The notes: generated by a model not told the origin, from the letters alone. A stretch of DNA of 64,000 bases from Crocosphaera chwakensis CCY0110 (GCF_000169335.1 NZ_AAXW01000025.1:6992-70991), one strand, 5' to 3'. Positions 25,529 through 34,673 are shown, counted from the first letter of the stretch. Translations and numbers: made by a program.

Positions 25529-26755
25529 ATGTACAGTTCAGCCTTAGCAGCAACTTCCGGCAAGACAACAGCCTATGGAAGCCGTCTGTTTGTCTATGAA
25601 GTGGAAGGGTTAAGTCAAAATACAGACAATGACAGTCTTGACTATCCCATTCGTCGTAGTGGTAGCGTCTTCATTACGGTTCCCTACGAACGGATGAATC
25701 AAGAAATGCGTCGTATTACTCGCATGGGAGGCCGTATTGTCAGCATTAAACCTCTCGACGCTGAAACCCCTCTCAAGCCGACTTCTACTTCTAACCGTTC
25801 TAGTAAAGCTGAAGTTGCTCAACCACAGCAAAGCAACCCAACGGAAAAGAAACGTAAACCTATGACTCAAGCGAAAACAAAAGTTCCTGTTAATATTTAT
25901 AAGCCCAAAAACCCCTACATTGGCAAATGTGTCGAAAATTATCCTTTGGTCGCTGAAGGGGGTAGTGGTATTGTTCAACATTTGACCTTTGATATTTCTG
26001 GTGGTGACCTTCACTATTTAGAAGGACAAAGTATCGGTATTATTCCCCCTGGAACCGATGACAATGGTAAACCCCACAAGTTAAGACTCTACTCCATCGC
26101 TTCTACCCGTCATGGGGATAAGTTAGATGATAAGACTGTTTCTTTGTGTGTTCGTCAGTTAGAGTATCAACATCCCGAAACCAATGAAACGGTTTATGGT
26201 GTTTGTTCTACCCATCTCTGTAACTTAGAAGTGGGTGCAGATGTAGCTATTACCGGCCCTGTGGGGAAGGAAATGTTACTCCCTGACGATGAAGATGCTA
26301 ATATTGTCATGTTAGCTACTGGAACCGGCATTGCGCCTTTCCGCGCTTTCTTATGGCGGATGTTCTTTGAGAAGCATGAAGATTACAAGTTTAAAGGTAA
26401 GTCTTGGTTAATCTTTGGGGTTCCTTACACCGCTAACATTCTTTATAAAGATAAGTTAGAAGAAATTCAAACAAACTATCCTGATAACTTTGAGTTAACC
26501 TACGCTATTAGTCGTGAACAAAAGAATAGTGAGGGTGGCCGGATGTATATTCAACACCGTGTTGCTGAACAAGCTGAAAAGTTATGGAATATGTTACAAG
26601 ATCCTAAAACCCATCTCTATATGTGTGGACTCAAAGGGATGGAAGCTGGTATCGAAGAGGGATTAAAACCTTTTGCTGAAAAACAAGGAGTAGAATGGTC
26701 TGACTTTGTTAAAGGACTGAAAAAAGAACATCGTTGGCACGTTGAAGTTTACTAA
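25529..26755 (+). CDS. petH: Ferredoxin-NADP+ reductase with CpcD-like phycobilisome domain
   Basis: 408 residues. Residues about 18-77 form a CpcD-type linker domain (SRLFVYEVEGLSQNTD, GSVFITVPYERMNQEMRRI) that anchors the enzyme to phycobilisome rods. A basic Pro/Ser/Thr-rich hinge (80-115) follows, then the FNR catalytic module: the FAD-binding LRLYSIASTRHG, the NADP site LATGTGIAPFRAFLWRMFFE, and the C-terminal HRWHVEVY with its terminal aromatic Tyr. It transfers electrons from ferredoxin to NADP+. M112 at the hinge (25862) is placed like the internal start that yields the short isoform in Synechocystis. Terminator follows. Confidence 0.97.
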   Translation: MYSSALAATSGKTTAYGSRLFVYEVEGLSQNTDNDSLDYPIRRSGSVFITVPYERMNQEMRRITRMGGRIVSIKPLDAETPLKPTSTSNRSSKAEVAQPQQSNPTEKKRKPMTQAKTKVPVNIYKPKNPYIGKCVENYPLVAEGGSGIVQHLTFDISGGDLHYLEGQSIGIIPPGTDDNGKPHKLRLYSIASTRHGDKLDDKTVSLCVRQLEYQHPETNETVYGVCSTHLCNLEVGADVAITGPVGKEMLLPDDEDANIVMLATGTGIAPFRAFLWRMFFEKHEDYKFKGKSWLIFGVPYTANILYKDKLEEIQTNYPDNFELTYAISREQKNSEGGRMYIQHRVAEQAEKLWNMLQDPKTHLYMCGLKGMEAGIEEGLKPFAEKQGVEWSDFVKGLKKEHRWHVEVY

Positions 26756-26783
26756 GTTTCAGCGTTATTTTGAATGTACAAGC

Positions 26784-26812
26784 AAGGGGTGGGCAAGTCT
26801 CACCCTTTTTTG
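26784..26812 (+). terminator. Terminator of petH
   Basis: GGGTG/CACCC hairpin (extended by A-U and G-U pairs, 26784-26808) followed by T6, about 30 nt after the petH stop. Confidence 0.85.
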
Positions 26813-26932
26813 TTGAGAACTATGATTGAAATAAAGAAAAATCCTACTATTTTCAATTAATTAGAAAATAGTAGAATTCAAAATTAAAGAGATATTAGTC
26901 TGTTACAGTGGTGAGAGAATGAAGTACAAAAA

Positions 26933-27277
26933 TTAATCATTATCGACTTGGGATAACTCAAATTGAACATTAGATAAATAACTTGAATTATTAAGGGTTT
27001 CAGAAGATAAACGTCCAGCTTCCACAGCAGCTTTAACTAAAGACTCAGCATCAACTTTACCCGATTTAATCGCTAAACTAAATCGAATATGACTAGGGAT
27101 TCCTTGTTCGCTAAAAGTACCACTTCTTCCGTGACTTACTAAGTTAATGGGGGATAAATAAGAGATTTGATTTTGTTCTACAGTAGAATTAACTGCCATA
27201 ATTTCAGTTGCATTAACAGGAGTGAAAAAACTACCTAAAACGAGAGAAGATAAACCAGTAATAATAAACCCTTTCAT
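26933..27277 (-). CDS. Hypothetical exported protein, about 114 aa
   Basis: Start taken at the second in-frame ATG (27277) because GGAG lies about 9 nt upstream and a signal peptide begins there (MKGFIITGLSSLVLGSFF, cleavage near VNA-TE). The first ATG at 27292 would add five residues. The mature part is small and polar, with an alpha-helical stretch (SGKVDAESLVKAAVEAGRLS). No recognised domain. Stand-alone gene. Confidence 0.65.
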   Translation of the reverse strand: MKGFIITGLSSLVLGSFFTPVNATEIMAVNSTVEQNQISYLSPINLVSHGRSGTFSEQGIPSHIRFSLAIKSGKVDAESLVKAAVEAGRLSSETLNNSSYLSNVQFELSQVDND

Positions 27278-27515
27278 GATTAATAACTCCATTGCTTTGT
27301 TTCGTTATTCTTAGTATGGGAGAGTTATATTAAAAGGATATGACTGAATTCTGAGTGAAAAATAAGAGTTACCTAAGTTATCTGAGAATTCGATGATATG
27401 GCGGTTATGGTACTACGCATTATGATTAAGATATCGATAAAATTACAAAACCTTGTAAGGTTTGCATTACCCACATACCCACACTACAGTAACGTCTGCT
27501 ATGTCGTCATCTAAT

Positions 27516-27540
27516 AAAAAATCCCCCCAAATGGGAGGAA
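27516..27540 (-). terminator. Terminator below the 169-aa membrane gene
   Basis: On the minus strand CCTCCC-ATTT-GGGGGG (one T-G pair) is followed by ATTTTTTATT. It starts about 30 nt below the stop of the membrane-protein gene. Confidence 0.8.
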
Positions 27541-27566
27541 ATATTTACTCAATTTCATGACTCAAT

Positions 27567-28076
27567 CTACTTTAATTCACAGGAATCACGATAACACCAG
27601 CGTAACAAAGTAATACCAATAGCAAACTTAACCACTTCTAAAACCCAATAACTCCAATGAAGAGAAATCATAGCAGAAGGCATCGTGTTGGTGGCTGCAA
27701 ACGGATTAATTTCTAAACCAAAAGCACTTAATTCTGGCGTTAAGAAATAAGTGTAAATTAAAGCGATACCAAGTAAAACGCTGGCTAAAATGATTGACCA
27801 ACGTTCCTGAAGATGAATAAGAAGATGATGGCGACGGAAAATCAAAAATCCCGTTAAAACAATAGCTGCACAGACTAATTCAATGCGGTTGAATAATCCA
27901 AAAATAATAAACCCTGCACTGGCGAAACTTCCCTGGCTCATCATCCCTGATAAAGATAACCCAGGAATGACAACACAATCAAGCATAAGACTACTACTTA
28001 GCCAGAAACCCAGGGCAAACATTACAATAGTTGTCCAGCTAAGAAATTTCCAACGATTATTAGATAAGGCATTCAT
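27567..28076 (-). CDS. Four-helix cyanobacterial membrane protein (DUF4149-like)
   Basis: 169 residues with four predicted membrane helices: WTTIVMFALGFWLSSSLMLD, ASAGFIIFGLFNRIELVCAA, WSIILASVLLGIALIYTYF and WVLEVVKFAIGITLLRWCYR. The arrangement, with acidic and aromatic residues at the helix ends, suggests a DUF4149-like protein. Function unknown. It is transcribed alone from 28076 and ends at a good terminator. Confidence 0.6.
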   Translation of the reverse strand: MNALSNNRWKFLSWTTIVMFALGFWLSSSLMLDCVVIPGLSLSGMMSQGSFASAGFIIFGLFNRIELVCAAIVLTGFLIFRRHHLLIHLQERWSIILASVLLGIALIYTYFLTPELSAFGLEINPFAATNTMPSAMISLHWSYWVLEVVKFAIGITLLRWCYRDSCELK

Positions 28077-28208
28077 CGGACTTTTCTCCTTTATTGTCCT
28101 ATTTTCATTATTAAAGGAAATGAGTGGGGATTCACAGGTTTTGATAAATATCTTTACGTTAGTCTTTATCAGTCATACTATAAATAATGTCCTTATCTCT
28201 AACATTTC

Positions 28209-29165
28209 TTAATATTTAACTCTAGGATCAAGAAAACCATAGGTTATATCAGCAATCAGATTAAAAATAACAATTAAAATGCCATAAATAAAGGTGATGG
28301 CCATAACAACAGGGGTATCACTACGATAAATTGAATCAATTAATAATGCCCCTATTCCTGGTACTCTAAATATTTGTTCTGTTACTAAAGCTCCAGTAAA
28401 AATAGTGGGAATATCTAGGGCAATTAAGGTTACTACAGGAATTAAAGCATTGCGAATAATATGATTTTTAAGTATAGCAAAATTACTTAATCCTTTTGCT
28501 TGTGCTGTGCGAACATAATCATAGGTTAATTCATCTAAAATAGCAGAACGAATGAAGCGCATTAACACAGCAGATTGATATAAAGCTAACACAGCAATAG
28601 GCATGATAGACTGTTTTACTTGTTCGATAAAAGTAGAAAAATTAGTTACTTCTAGGGTACTATTATAAATAAAAGGAAACCAATTTAATTGAACACTAAA
28701 AATAACAATCAATAATAATCCTGTTAAAAAAGTAGGTAACGAATAGCCTAAAAATGCAAAAGTTGTAATGATTTGGTCTAACCAAGAATAACGTTTAACA
28801 GCAGAAATAAGTCCTAAAGGAAAAGCTACTAAAATACTGAATATATAGGCAGTTCCTACTACCCATAAAGTAGTGGGTAAACGTTGTAAAATAAGGTTTA
28901 ATACAGGACTTCGACTGGTAAAAGAATAGCCTAAATCTCCTCTAATAAAGGCAAAAAACCATTTAATATAACGGATATGAATAGGTTGATCCAATCCCAA
29001 ATTTTTACGAATATTTTCTCTAACTTCTTCGGTGATAGAAGGGTTAGAAGCGAATTCTCCTAATGGATCACCTGGGGCTAATGCTAAAATAGTAAAGAGA
29101 ACTAAACTAATAGCAATTAGGGTAGGTATGGCAATTAATAGGCGTTTAATTAAGTATTGAGTCAT
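28209..29165 (-). CDS. ABC transporter permease, DppB/OppB family
   Basis: 318 residues with six transmembrane helices. N-terminal signature YLIKRLLIAIPTLIAISLVL and the long ALAPGDPLGEFASNPSITEE periplasmic loop are typical of DppB. The cytoplasmic EAA loop is ARTAQAKGLSNFAILKNHII, and the end ADITYGFLDPRVKY is the family C-terminus. It would import oligopeptides or similar solutes with a second permease, ATPases and a binding protein, none of which is encoded nearby. This stand-alone arrangement is common for dppB in cyanobacteria. Confidence 0.93.
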   Translation of the reverse strand: MTQYLIKRLLIAIPTLIAISLVLFTILALAPGDPLGEFASNPSITEEVRENIRKNLGLDQPIHIRYIKWFFAFIRGDLGYSFTSRSPVLNLILQRLPTTLWVVGTAYIFSILVAFPLGLISAVKRYSWLDQIITTFAFLGYSLPTFLTGLLLIVIFSVQLNWFPFIYNSTLEVTNFSTFIEQVKQSIMPIAVLALYQSAVLMRFIRSAILDELTYDYVRTAQAKGLSNFAILKNHIIRNALIPVVTLIALDIPTIFTGALVTEQIFRVPGIGALLIDSIYRSDTPVVMAITFIYGILIVIFNLIADITYGFLDPRVKY

Positions 29166-29220
29166 GTATATCTCACGGATATAGAAATTGCTGTATTATA
29201 AGCGTTAATTTCTTCCCCAA

Positions 29221-29250
29221 CAAAAAAATAGAGTGAGAAAATATCACCCT
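29221..29250 (-). terminator. Terminator between the hli remnant and the permease gene
   Basis: On the minus strand AGGGTGA (29250-29244) pairs with TCACTCT (29236-29230) and is followed by ATTTTTTTG. It lies 56 nt upstream of the permease start and about 105 nt below the hli remnant. Confidence 0.75.
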
Positions 29251-29326
29251 AAATAAAAAAAATGTATATAATTTGACTGAGAACGGCTATAATCCAATCC
29301 AATTGACCGTACTTGTATATAGAAGG

Positions 29327-29352
29327 GGGTGAGAGTATAACTCACCCTTTTT
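29327..29352 (+). terminator. GGGTGAG/CTCACCC hairpin beside the hli remnant
   Basis: A perfect 7-bp stem (29327-29333 with 29341-29347) and TTTTT on the plus strand. On the minus strand it comes right after the hli stop but lacks a U-tract. Confidence 0.65.
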
Positions 29353-29354
29353 AC

Positions 29355-29487
29355 TTACATTAAACCTAATTGAGAAGGATGCCTTGTCCAGTGAGTATTC
29401 AGTAGCATACCGATGACGAGCCAAGCATAGCTAGCGACGTTCAGTTTCAGCAATGTGGTGAAGCCGAATTTGGTTCTTGATTATCAT
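29355..29487 (-). pseudogene. High-light-inducible (HLIP/CAB-like) protein gene broken by many single-base losses
   Basis: Reading the minus strand and changing frame repeatedly gives the successive HLIP blocks NQEP, KFGFTT, AET, R-LAMLG, VIGML, TEYS, TGQGI and SQLGLM-stop. That is the whole one-helix chlorophyll-binding family pattern (KFGFT-x-AE-xx-NGR-LAM-G-F) in order and at the right spacing. A read-through product of about 47 residues (144 nt with stop) would need 11 more bases than the 133 present, and each missing base can be placed in a short homopolymer. Intact HLIPs protect photosystem assembly from excess light. Either a decayed gene or a local sequence error. Confidence 0.72.
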
Positions 29488-29601
29488 AGTGATAAACTCT
29501 GTATTGGGTAAGTGCATTTAAGTCAAGTGCTGACTACATCTAACAAAACTTTTCGACATTGCAAGATTTCTTACATTCTAAGGGGTAATTTTTTCAATTT
29601 T

Positions 29602-30231
29602 TTAGTTTCCAACTTGAGCGATGTTATGACGTATTTCTTGCTCTAAGATGGGATCACTGGCTTTCTGGGCTATGTATAACGCCTCTTGGTAGTATTGTAA
29701 AGCTGTAGATACTTTTCCAGTTAAACTGTAAACTTCTCCGATATTATTGAGCGTTTTTGCCATATCTGCGGGTTTGTCTACTTGTTGAGTAATGGGTAAT
29801 GCCCGTTGATAGTAAGTCAAGGCTTCTTGATATTGTCCAAGACTTTGATAGGATGCTCCCATATTATTGAGAGCAGCACCAACAACTCGGCGATCGCCAC
29901 TTTGTTGAGCCATCGGTAACGCTTGCTGATAATAGTCTAATGCTGTCGAAGGTTGTTGAAGTTCATGATAATTTAACCCCAGTCCCACCAAGGCGAAGGC
30001 TTGTAAGTTTTTTTTATTATGTTGTTGAGCCATATCGAGAACTTGTTGCCAGGTGTTGATCGCTTGTTGAGACTGGCCTTGTTCAGTTTGTATTTTGGCT
30101 TGTTCTGTCAGTTGTTGTAGGGTTGTTTCAATACTTTCGGTTTCTGCCCAAGTTGGTCTTGAAGTAACGATTAAGGTCACTGGGGTTAGACAAAGGGTAA
30201 AAACTAACAAACGAGAAATAAAAGTGTTCAT
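29602..30231 (-). CDS. Exported tetratricopeptide-repeat protein
   Basis: 209 residues. A signal peptide (about 1-29, ending TSRPTWA-ET) is followed by about four TPR units, for example GLNYHELQQPSTALDYYQQA, MGASYQSLGQYQEALTYYQR and IGEVYSLTGKVSTALQYYQE. TPRs form protein-binding superhelices, so this is probably a periplasmic or membrane-associated scaffold with an unknown partner. Gln-rich. It stands alone between the hli remnant and coaD. Confidence 0.85.
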   Translation of the reverse strand: MNTFISRLLVFTLCLTPVTLIVTSRPTWAETESIETTLQQLTEQAKIQTEQGQSQQAINTWQQVLDMAQQHNKKNLQAFALVGLGLNYHELQQPSTALDYYQQALPMAQQSGDRRVVGAALNNMGASYQSLGQYQEALTYYQRALPITQQVDKPADMAKTLNNIGEVYSLTGKVSTALQYYQEALYIAQKASDPILEQEIRHNIAQVGN

Positions 30232-30416
30232 GATTTGATAAGTGGGATAATTATCAATAAGTATAATTACAGTTTTTTTGAATAATTTTTAACTGTAACT
30301 AAGTATAATTTTGTAATTCAATCAAATTTTTCTCATAGAAATTAAGTAATTTCTTGGATAAAATCAATTTTGAATTAAAATCTTGAAATTGATAATAATA
30401 TTATAAATTATTGGGT

Positions 30417-30899
30417 TCATTTTTTGTTTTTATAATATTCTCGAAGATCCTGAACCACATTTTCAGGAACCATATGAGCAATAGAGCCACCAAACTGGGC
30501 AATTTCCTTGACGGTACTACTACTTAAAAAGCTATACTCTTTGTTAGTAGCTAGAAAAATAGTTTGTACATCTTCAGACAGAGTTTTATTAGTGTGAGCC
30601 ATCTGCAATTCCTTCTCAAAATCAGACAAGACCCGTAAACCCCGTAATAATACCTGAGCGTTCCGTAACTTTGCGTAATCTACCGTTAATCCTCGGTAAC
30701 TATCCACTTCAACCCCAGATAAGTGTTGCGTACATTCAATAATTTGTTCGACCCTTTTTTCTACAGGAAACAGAGGTCGTTTATTAGGATTGTACATAAC
30801 TGTAACGATGACTTTTTCAAATAATAAAACGCCTCGCTCAATGATATCGAGATGACCAAGGGTAATGGGATCAAAACTGCCTGGGTAAATGGCTATCAT
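30417..30899 (-). CDS. coaD: Phosphopantetheine adenylyltransferase
   Basis: 160 residues, the standard length. IAYPGSFDPITLGHLDIIER carries the nucleotidyltransferase (T/H)xGH motif, LRGLRVLSDFEKELQMAHTN is the substrate loop, and EYSFLSSSTVKEIAQFGGSI is the ISSTxxR-like motif with Lys in place of Arg. It adenylates 4'-phosphopantetheine to dephospho-CoA in coenzyme A synthesis. Divergent from crtE. Confidence 0.96.
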   Translation of the reverse strand: MIAIYPGSFDPITLGHLDIIERGVLLFEKVIVTVMYNPNKRPLFPVEKRVEQIIECTQHLSGVEVDSYRGLTVDYAKLRNAQVLLRGLRVLSDFEKELQMAHTNKTLSEDVQTIFLATNKEYSFLSSSTVKEIAQFGGSIAHMVPENVVQDLREYYKNKK

Positions 30900-30985
30900 T
30901 TTAGAGACTCCATTGAGTGAAGACTTGCGGTAAAGTAAACTGATAGAAATGATACAAAATAATAGTTAACTATAGGCACTCAGAC

Positions 30986-31915
30986 ATGGTTATGACAGGT
31001 GAAGACCGTGTGACGCACACAGAAGCATCGGATTTTGATCTTGCGTCCTATCTTAAAGATAAAAAACAGTTGGTTGAAGCGGCCTTGGATCAGTCCCTTC
31101 CCATTATCCGTCCTGAAAAAATCTACGAAGCCATGCGCTATTCGCTTTTAGCAGGAGGAAAACGATTACGCCCCATTCTTTGCTTAACCACTTGTGAGCT
31201 AATGGGAGGAACGGTAGAGATGTCACTTCCCACGGCTTGCGCCCTAGAAATGATTCATACCATGTCTTTAATTCACGACGATCTCCCTGCTATGGATGAT
31301 GATGATTATCGACGGGGAAAACTGACCAATCACAAGGTTTATGGAGAAGACATTGCGATTTTAGCTGGAGACGCTTTATTATCCTACGCCTTTGAATATG
31401 TGGCCACTCAAACTCGTAACGTAGATTTAGCCAATCTTATGAATGTGATTGCTCGTTTAGGGCGTACGGTAGGGGCTGCAGGATTAGTAGGCGGTCAAGT
31501 ATTAGACCTAGAATCGGAAGGGAAATTAGATGTCACAGTAGACACCTTAAAATTCATTCATATCCACAAAACAGGGGCATTATTAGAGACTTCTGTGGTG
31601 TCTGGAGCTATTTTGGCTGGAGCAAAGCAAGAGGACGTAGAACGGCTTTCTCGTTACGCTCAGAATATTGGGTTAGCCTTTCAAATTATCGACGATATTT
31701 TAGACGTAACAGCTAGTACGGAAGAATTAGGAAAAACCGCAGGGAAAGATCAAAGGGACAAAAAAGCCACCTATCCTAGTTTGTGGGGCTTAGAAGAATC
31801 TCAAAAACAAGCACAAGCCCTTATTGATGATGCGATCGCCCAGGTCGATCCCTACGGGCAATCTGCTCAACCTTTAAAAGCGATCGCCCAATTTATTGTT
31901 GCTCGCAAAAATTAA
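30986..31915 (+). CDS. crtE: Geranylgeranyl diphosphate synthase
   Basis: 309 residues, a trans-prenyltransferase. Signatures are GGKRLRP, the first Asp-rich motif LIHDDLPAMDDDDYRRGK, and the second Asp-rich motif QIIDDILD with the K-rich GKTAGKDQRDKKATYPSLWG. It makes the C20 precursor for carotenoids, phytyl chains and quinones. A second in-frame ATG lies two codons downstream. Next, 18 nt away, is a DUF212 gene, a common pairing in cyanobacteria. Confidence 0.95.
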   Translation: MVMTGEDRVTHTEASDFDLASYLKDKKQLVEAALDQSLPIIRPEKIYEAMRYSLLAGGKRLRPILCLTTCELMGGTVEMSLPTACALEMIHTMSLIHDDLPAMDDDDYRRGKLTNHKVYGEDIAILAGDALLSYAFEYVATQTRNVDLANLMNVIARLGRTVGAAGLVGGQVLDLESEGKLDVTVDTLKFIHIHKTGALLETSVVSGAILAGAKQEDVERLSRYAQNIGLAFQIIDDILDVTASTEELGKTAGKDQRDKKATYPSLWGLEESQKQAQALIDDAIAQVDPYGQSAQPLKAIAQFIVARKN

Positions 31916-31933
31916 ACTTTCTCACCATTAATC

Positions 31934-32392
31934 ATGCAGGATTTTGAAGCAATTTTTCACAACAAAATACTGTTGGTGTCCCTGATGGCCTGTTTTTCTG
32001 CTCAAGGATTGAAGTTAATTATTGAGTTAATTCGTTATCGCAAAATTAACTTTCGCTACCTCGTTACCACAGGGGGAATGCCAAGCGCACACTCTGCCTT
32101 AGTTGGCGCTTTGGCCACAGGAGTTGGATTAACCAGAGGGTGGGAAAGTCCAGAATTTGCCATTGCTTGCTTATTTGCTGTAATTGTCATGTACGATGCA
32201 GCAGGAGTTCGTCAAGCAGCAGGAAAACAAGCCCGAATACTCAATCAATTACTCGATGAGTTGATACATGATACCCATCAGCTTAATACAGAAGAGAGGT
32301 TAAAGGAGTTACTCGGACATACCCCTTTTCAAGTTTTAATTGGCTTAACTTGGGGGGTTGGAGTGTGTCTATTAACAATATCAGTTCTTTGA
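31934..32392 (+). CDS. Divergent PAP2-family (DUF212) membrane protein
   Basis: 152 residues with about four membrane helices. TTGGMPSAHSALVGALATGV is the acid-phosphatase/PAP2 signature (PSAHSA), and MYDAAGVRQAAGKQA is the DUF212-specific motif. The family is thought to dephosphorylate lipid or isoprenoid phosphates. Its place 18 nt after crtE suggests a link with prenyl-diphosphate metabolism; this is inference. Confidence 0.88.
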   Translation: MQDFEAIFHNKILLVSLMACFSAQGLKLIIELIRYRKINFRYLVTTGGMPSAHSALVGALATGVGLTRGWESPEFAIACLFAVIVMYDAAGVRQAAGKQARILNQLLDELIHDTHQLNTEERLKELLGHTPFQVLIGLTWGVGVCLLTISVL

Positions 32393-33188
32393 AAAACCTT
32401 ACCTAATTTGAGACTTTTAAGATCAACTAACGTCTCAATTGAGTAGTATGGGAATAGATGTGAGATTTCATAGCAGTTTTCATTTGCATTGAATCAAGAG
32501 CAAACTTAGAAAGTTTCCCCACACTTCCCACACTCACTCAAAATAAAGTAATTATTAATACACCCAGTCAAAAACTGCTGTCAGTTTGGTGACGGGAATC
32601 AGTGCAATCTTCAGTTATTCTTTATTACAACGGAAAGAATTGACCAGAAGAGGATCACGGGTCATCAAACTTTGATATTTTATGGGTGTTAACCGAACCT
32701 AAATAGATCGATCACTCAAAAACTTTGCTAACGTATGAGTAAAAGAACTAAATTTTTTCGTCTGTTAAAAACAAAAATACCACTTTTTGTTGATCTATTC
32801 TATCGGAATAACCTGATCTCAGACGAAAATCTACCTAAAATAGTTGAGTGTTAAACTCAGTGTCTACGCTCTTTAACCCTAAACTTGGACGACTTTGAGT
32901 CAAGATTCATTCAATCTTGATGCCATTAAAACAAAAACTGTCCCCGATTTTTGGTAATCGAGGCTACAATCGGATAAGTCTTTAATTTTCATAGAGTGAG
33001 AACTATGAGATTTTGAAGATAATCTAGGAATAAACAACTCATTATCCTCAAAAATCGCCATGATCTCATATCGTCTAAGAAAATTAGGTCTATCCTAGAA
33101 AATAGTCCAGCGAGACTCATTTAACTAACTCAACTAATCATTCACCCTTATTTCTAGTTTTGCACCGAAGGAGCAAGAGGAAAACGGT
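32393..33188. other. Long intergenic region upstream of the principal sigma factor gene
   Basis: 796 bp with no convincing gene. A 39-codon ORF at 32734-32853 has no visible Shine-Dalgarno and biased composition. TTGAGAC/GTCTCAA near 32408-32440 could form a hairpin. The tract probably contains a long or multi-promoter leader for the sigma factor gene. Confidence 0.6.
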
Positions 33189-34439
33189 ATGACGCAGGCT
33201 AACGACCTATTAACCCTTACTGAATCTCAGATGGAAGTAGCATTCTTTATTGATGAAGACCCAGACACATCTACTAATGATATTGCTGAAGCAGATGGTA
33301 AAAAAACACGCAAGATTACTGCTTCTCGTCGTCGAGATCCTGGGAAGAAAAAACCTTACACAGAGGATTCGATTCGGGTTTATTTGCAAGAAATAGGTCG
33401 CATTCGACTTTTGCGGGCTGAAGAAGAAATTGAATTAGCTCGTAAAATTGCTGATCTACTCCAACTTGAACGAATTAGAGAAGCATTATGGGAAGAACTT
33501 GATCAAGAACCTACGGATGAACAATGGGGCAAACGAATCTTTCAATGGGAAAATATTGAGCAAATGCTTCGCGCTCAATCATCAAAGGAGAAAGAACCTA
33601 AATGGTCTGAAGTAACAGATATGTTACAAAAGGCTGAGATAATTTCAGATTTAGAAAAAACCTGGAAGCTAGAATCTAAAGCTTATCTTCCTAAGTTTAA
33701 GCGTCGTTTATATTTAGGACGTAAAGCTAAGGATAAAATGGTTCATTCTAACCTCCGTTTAGTGGTTTCCATCGCTAAAAAATACATGAATCGCGGTTTA
33801 TCTTTCCAAGATTTGATTCAGGAAGGATCATTAGGTTTGATTCGGGCTGCTGAAAAATTTGACCACGAGAAAGGCTATAAGTTCTCTACCTATGCTACTT
33901 GGTGGATTCGCCAAGCCATCACTAGAGCGATCGCCGATCAATCTCGCACCATTCGTCTTCCTGTCCATCTTTACGAAACTATCTCCCGTATCAAGAAAAC
34001 AACAAAACTCCTTTCTCAAGAAATGCGTCGCAAGCCTACCGAAGAAGAAATTGCGACTCGCATGGAAATGACTATCGAGAAGTTACGTTTCATTGCCAAA
34101 TCAGCACAACTTCCTATCTCTCTAGAAACCCCCATCGGGAAAGAAGAAGATTCCCGTTTGGGGGATTTTATTGAAGCGGATGGGGAAACCCCAGAAGATG
34201 AAGTCTCTAAAAACCTTTTACGGGAAGATTTAGAGAATGTCCTTGATACTTTAAGCCCCAGAGAAAGAGATGTCCTGCGGTTACGTTATGGCTTGGATGA
34301 TGGCCGCATGAAAACCCTAGAGGAAATTGGCCAGATTTTCAATGTTACCCGTGAACGCATTCGTCAAATTGAAGCAAAAGCATTACGGAAGTTACGTCAT
34401 CCTAACCGTAATAGTATTCTTAAAGAATATATTCGCTAA
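33189..34439 (+). CDS. sigA: Principal RNA polymerase sigma factor (group 1, SigA/RpoD)
   Basis: 416 residues. Region 1.2 is SIRVYLQEIGRIRLL. Region 2 includes GLSFQDLIQEGSLGLIRAAE and FSTYATWWIRQAITRAIADQ (core binding, -10 recognition and melting). Region 3 starts at RLPVHLYETISRIKK, and region 4.2 is the -35 helix-turn-helix VTRERIRQIEAKALRKLRHP. The N-terminal lysine-rich extension (KKTRKITASRRRDPGKKK) is usual in cyanobacterial SigA. Shine-Dalgarno AAGGAGC and AGAGG precede the ATG. Followed by a terminator. Confidence 0.96.
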   Translation: MTQANDLLTLTESQMEVAFFIDEDPDTSTNDIAEADGKKTRKITASRRRDPGKKKPYTEDSIRVYLQEIGRIRLLRAEEEIELARKIADLLQLERIREALWEELDQEPTDEQWGKRIFQWENIEQMLRAQSSKEKEPKWSEVTDMLQKAEIISDLEKTWKLESKAYLPKFKRRLYLGRKAKDKMVHSNLRLVVSIAKKYMNRGLSFQDLIQEGSLGLIRAAEKFDHEKGYKFSTYATWWIRQAITRAIADQSRTIRLPVHLYETISRIKKTTKLLSQEMRRKPTEEEIATRMEMTIEKLRFIAKSAQLPISLETPIGKEEDSRLGDFIEADGETPEDEVSKNLLREDLENVLDTLSPRERDVLRLRYGLDDGRMKTLEEIGQIFNVTRERIRQIEAKALRKLRHPNRNSILKEYIR

Positions 34440-34498
34440 ATCAACTCGCTAAAATCTTCTATCTTAAGAGAGAATTTAGCCAACAATAATTTAGCTTG

Positions 34499-34538
34499 AT
34501 TGGGATGAGCGTAATCTCATCCCAATTCATTTATTTTA
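34499..34538 (+). terminator. Terminator of sigA
   Basis: A perfect 11-bp stem (ATTGGGATGAG, 34499-34509, with 34516-34526) and a T-rich tail. Confidence 0.85.
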
Positions 34539-34605
34539 TAGCGTTTCTCGGAGTTATGAGGTAAACACAACATCTGCCTTCTAGCTTTCAATAGGGATCA
34601 CTTTT

Positions 34606-34635
34606 GTACCTTACCAATAAGGGAACTGCTATATA
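34606..34635 (+). repeat. Dispersed intergenic repeat, copy A
   Basis: GTACCTTACC...GGGAACTGCTATA here closely matches GTACTTAACCC...GAGAACTGCTATA at 44019-44048 (about 26 of 31 positions). Both copies are intergenic. Probably the end of a degenerate small repeat family. Confidence 0.5.
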
Positions 34636-34673
34636 AAAGTAATTAGTTTCCAACTTTAGGAGCAATAGAATAG

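Noticed and set aside
28209..29165. A complete peptide ABC importer operon
   Set aside because: Only the DppB-like permease is present; neighbours are unrelated, so no system is claimed.
29273..29293. Sigma-70 promoter TTGACT...TATAAT on the plus strand
   Set aside because: Only 9 nt separate the boxes, much less than the usual 16-18, and the transcript would be a short hairpin only.
32734..32853. 39-codon ORF in the long leader of sigA
   Set aside because: No Shine-Dalgarno and unconvincing composition; kept only as a note on the intergenic region.
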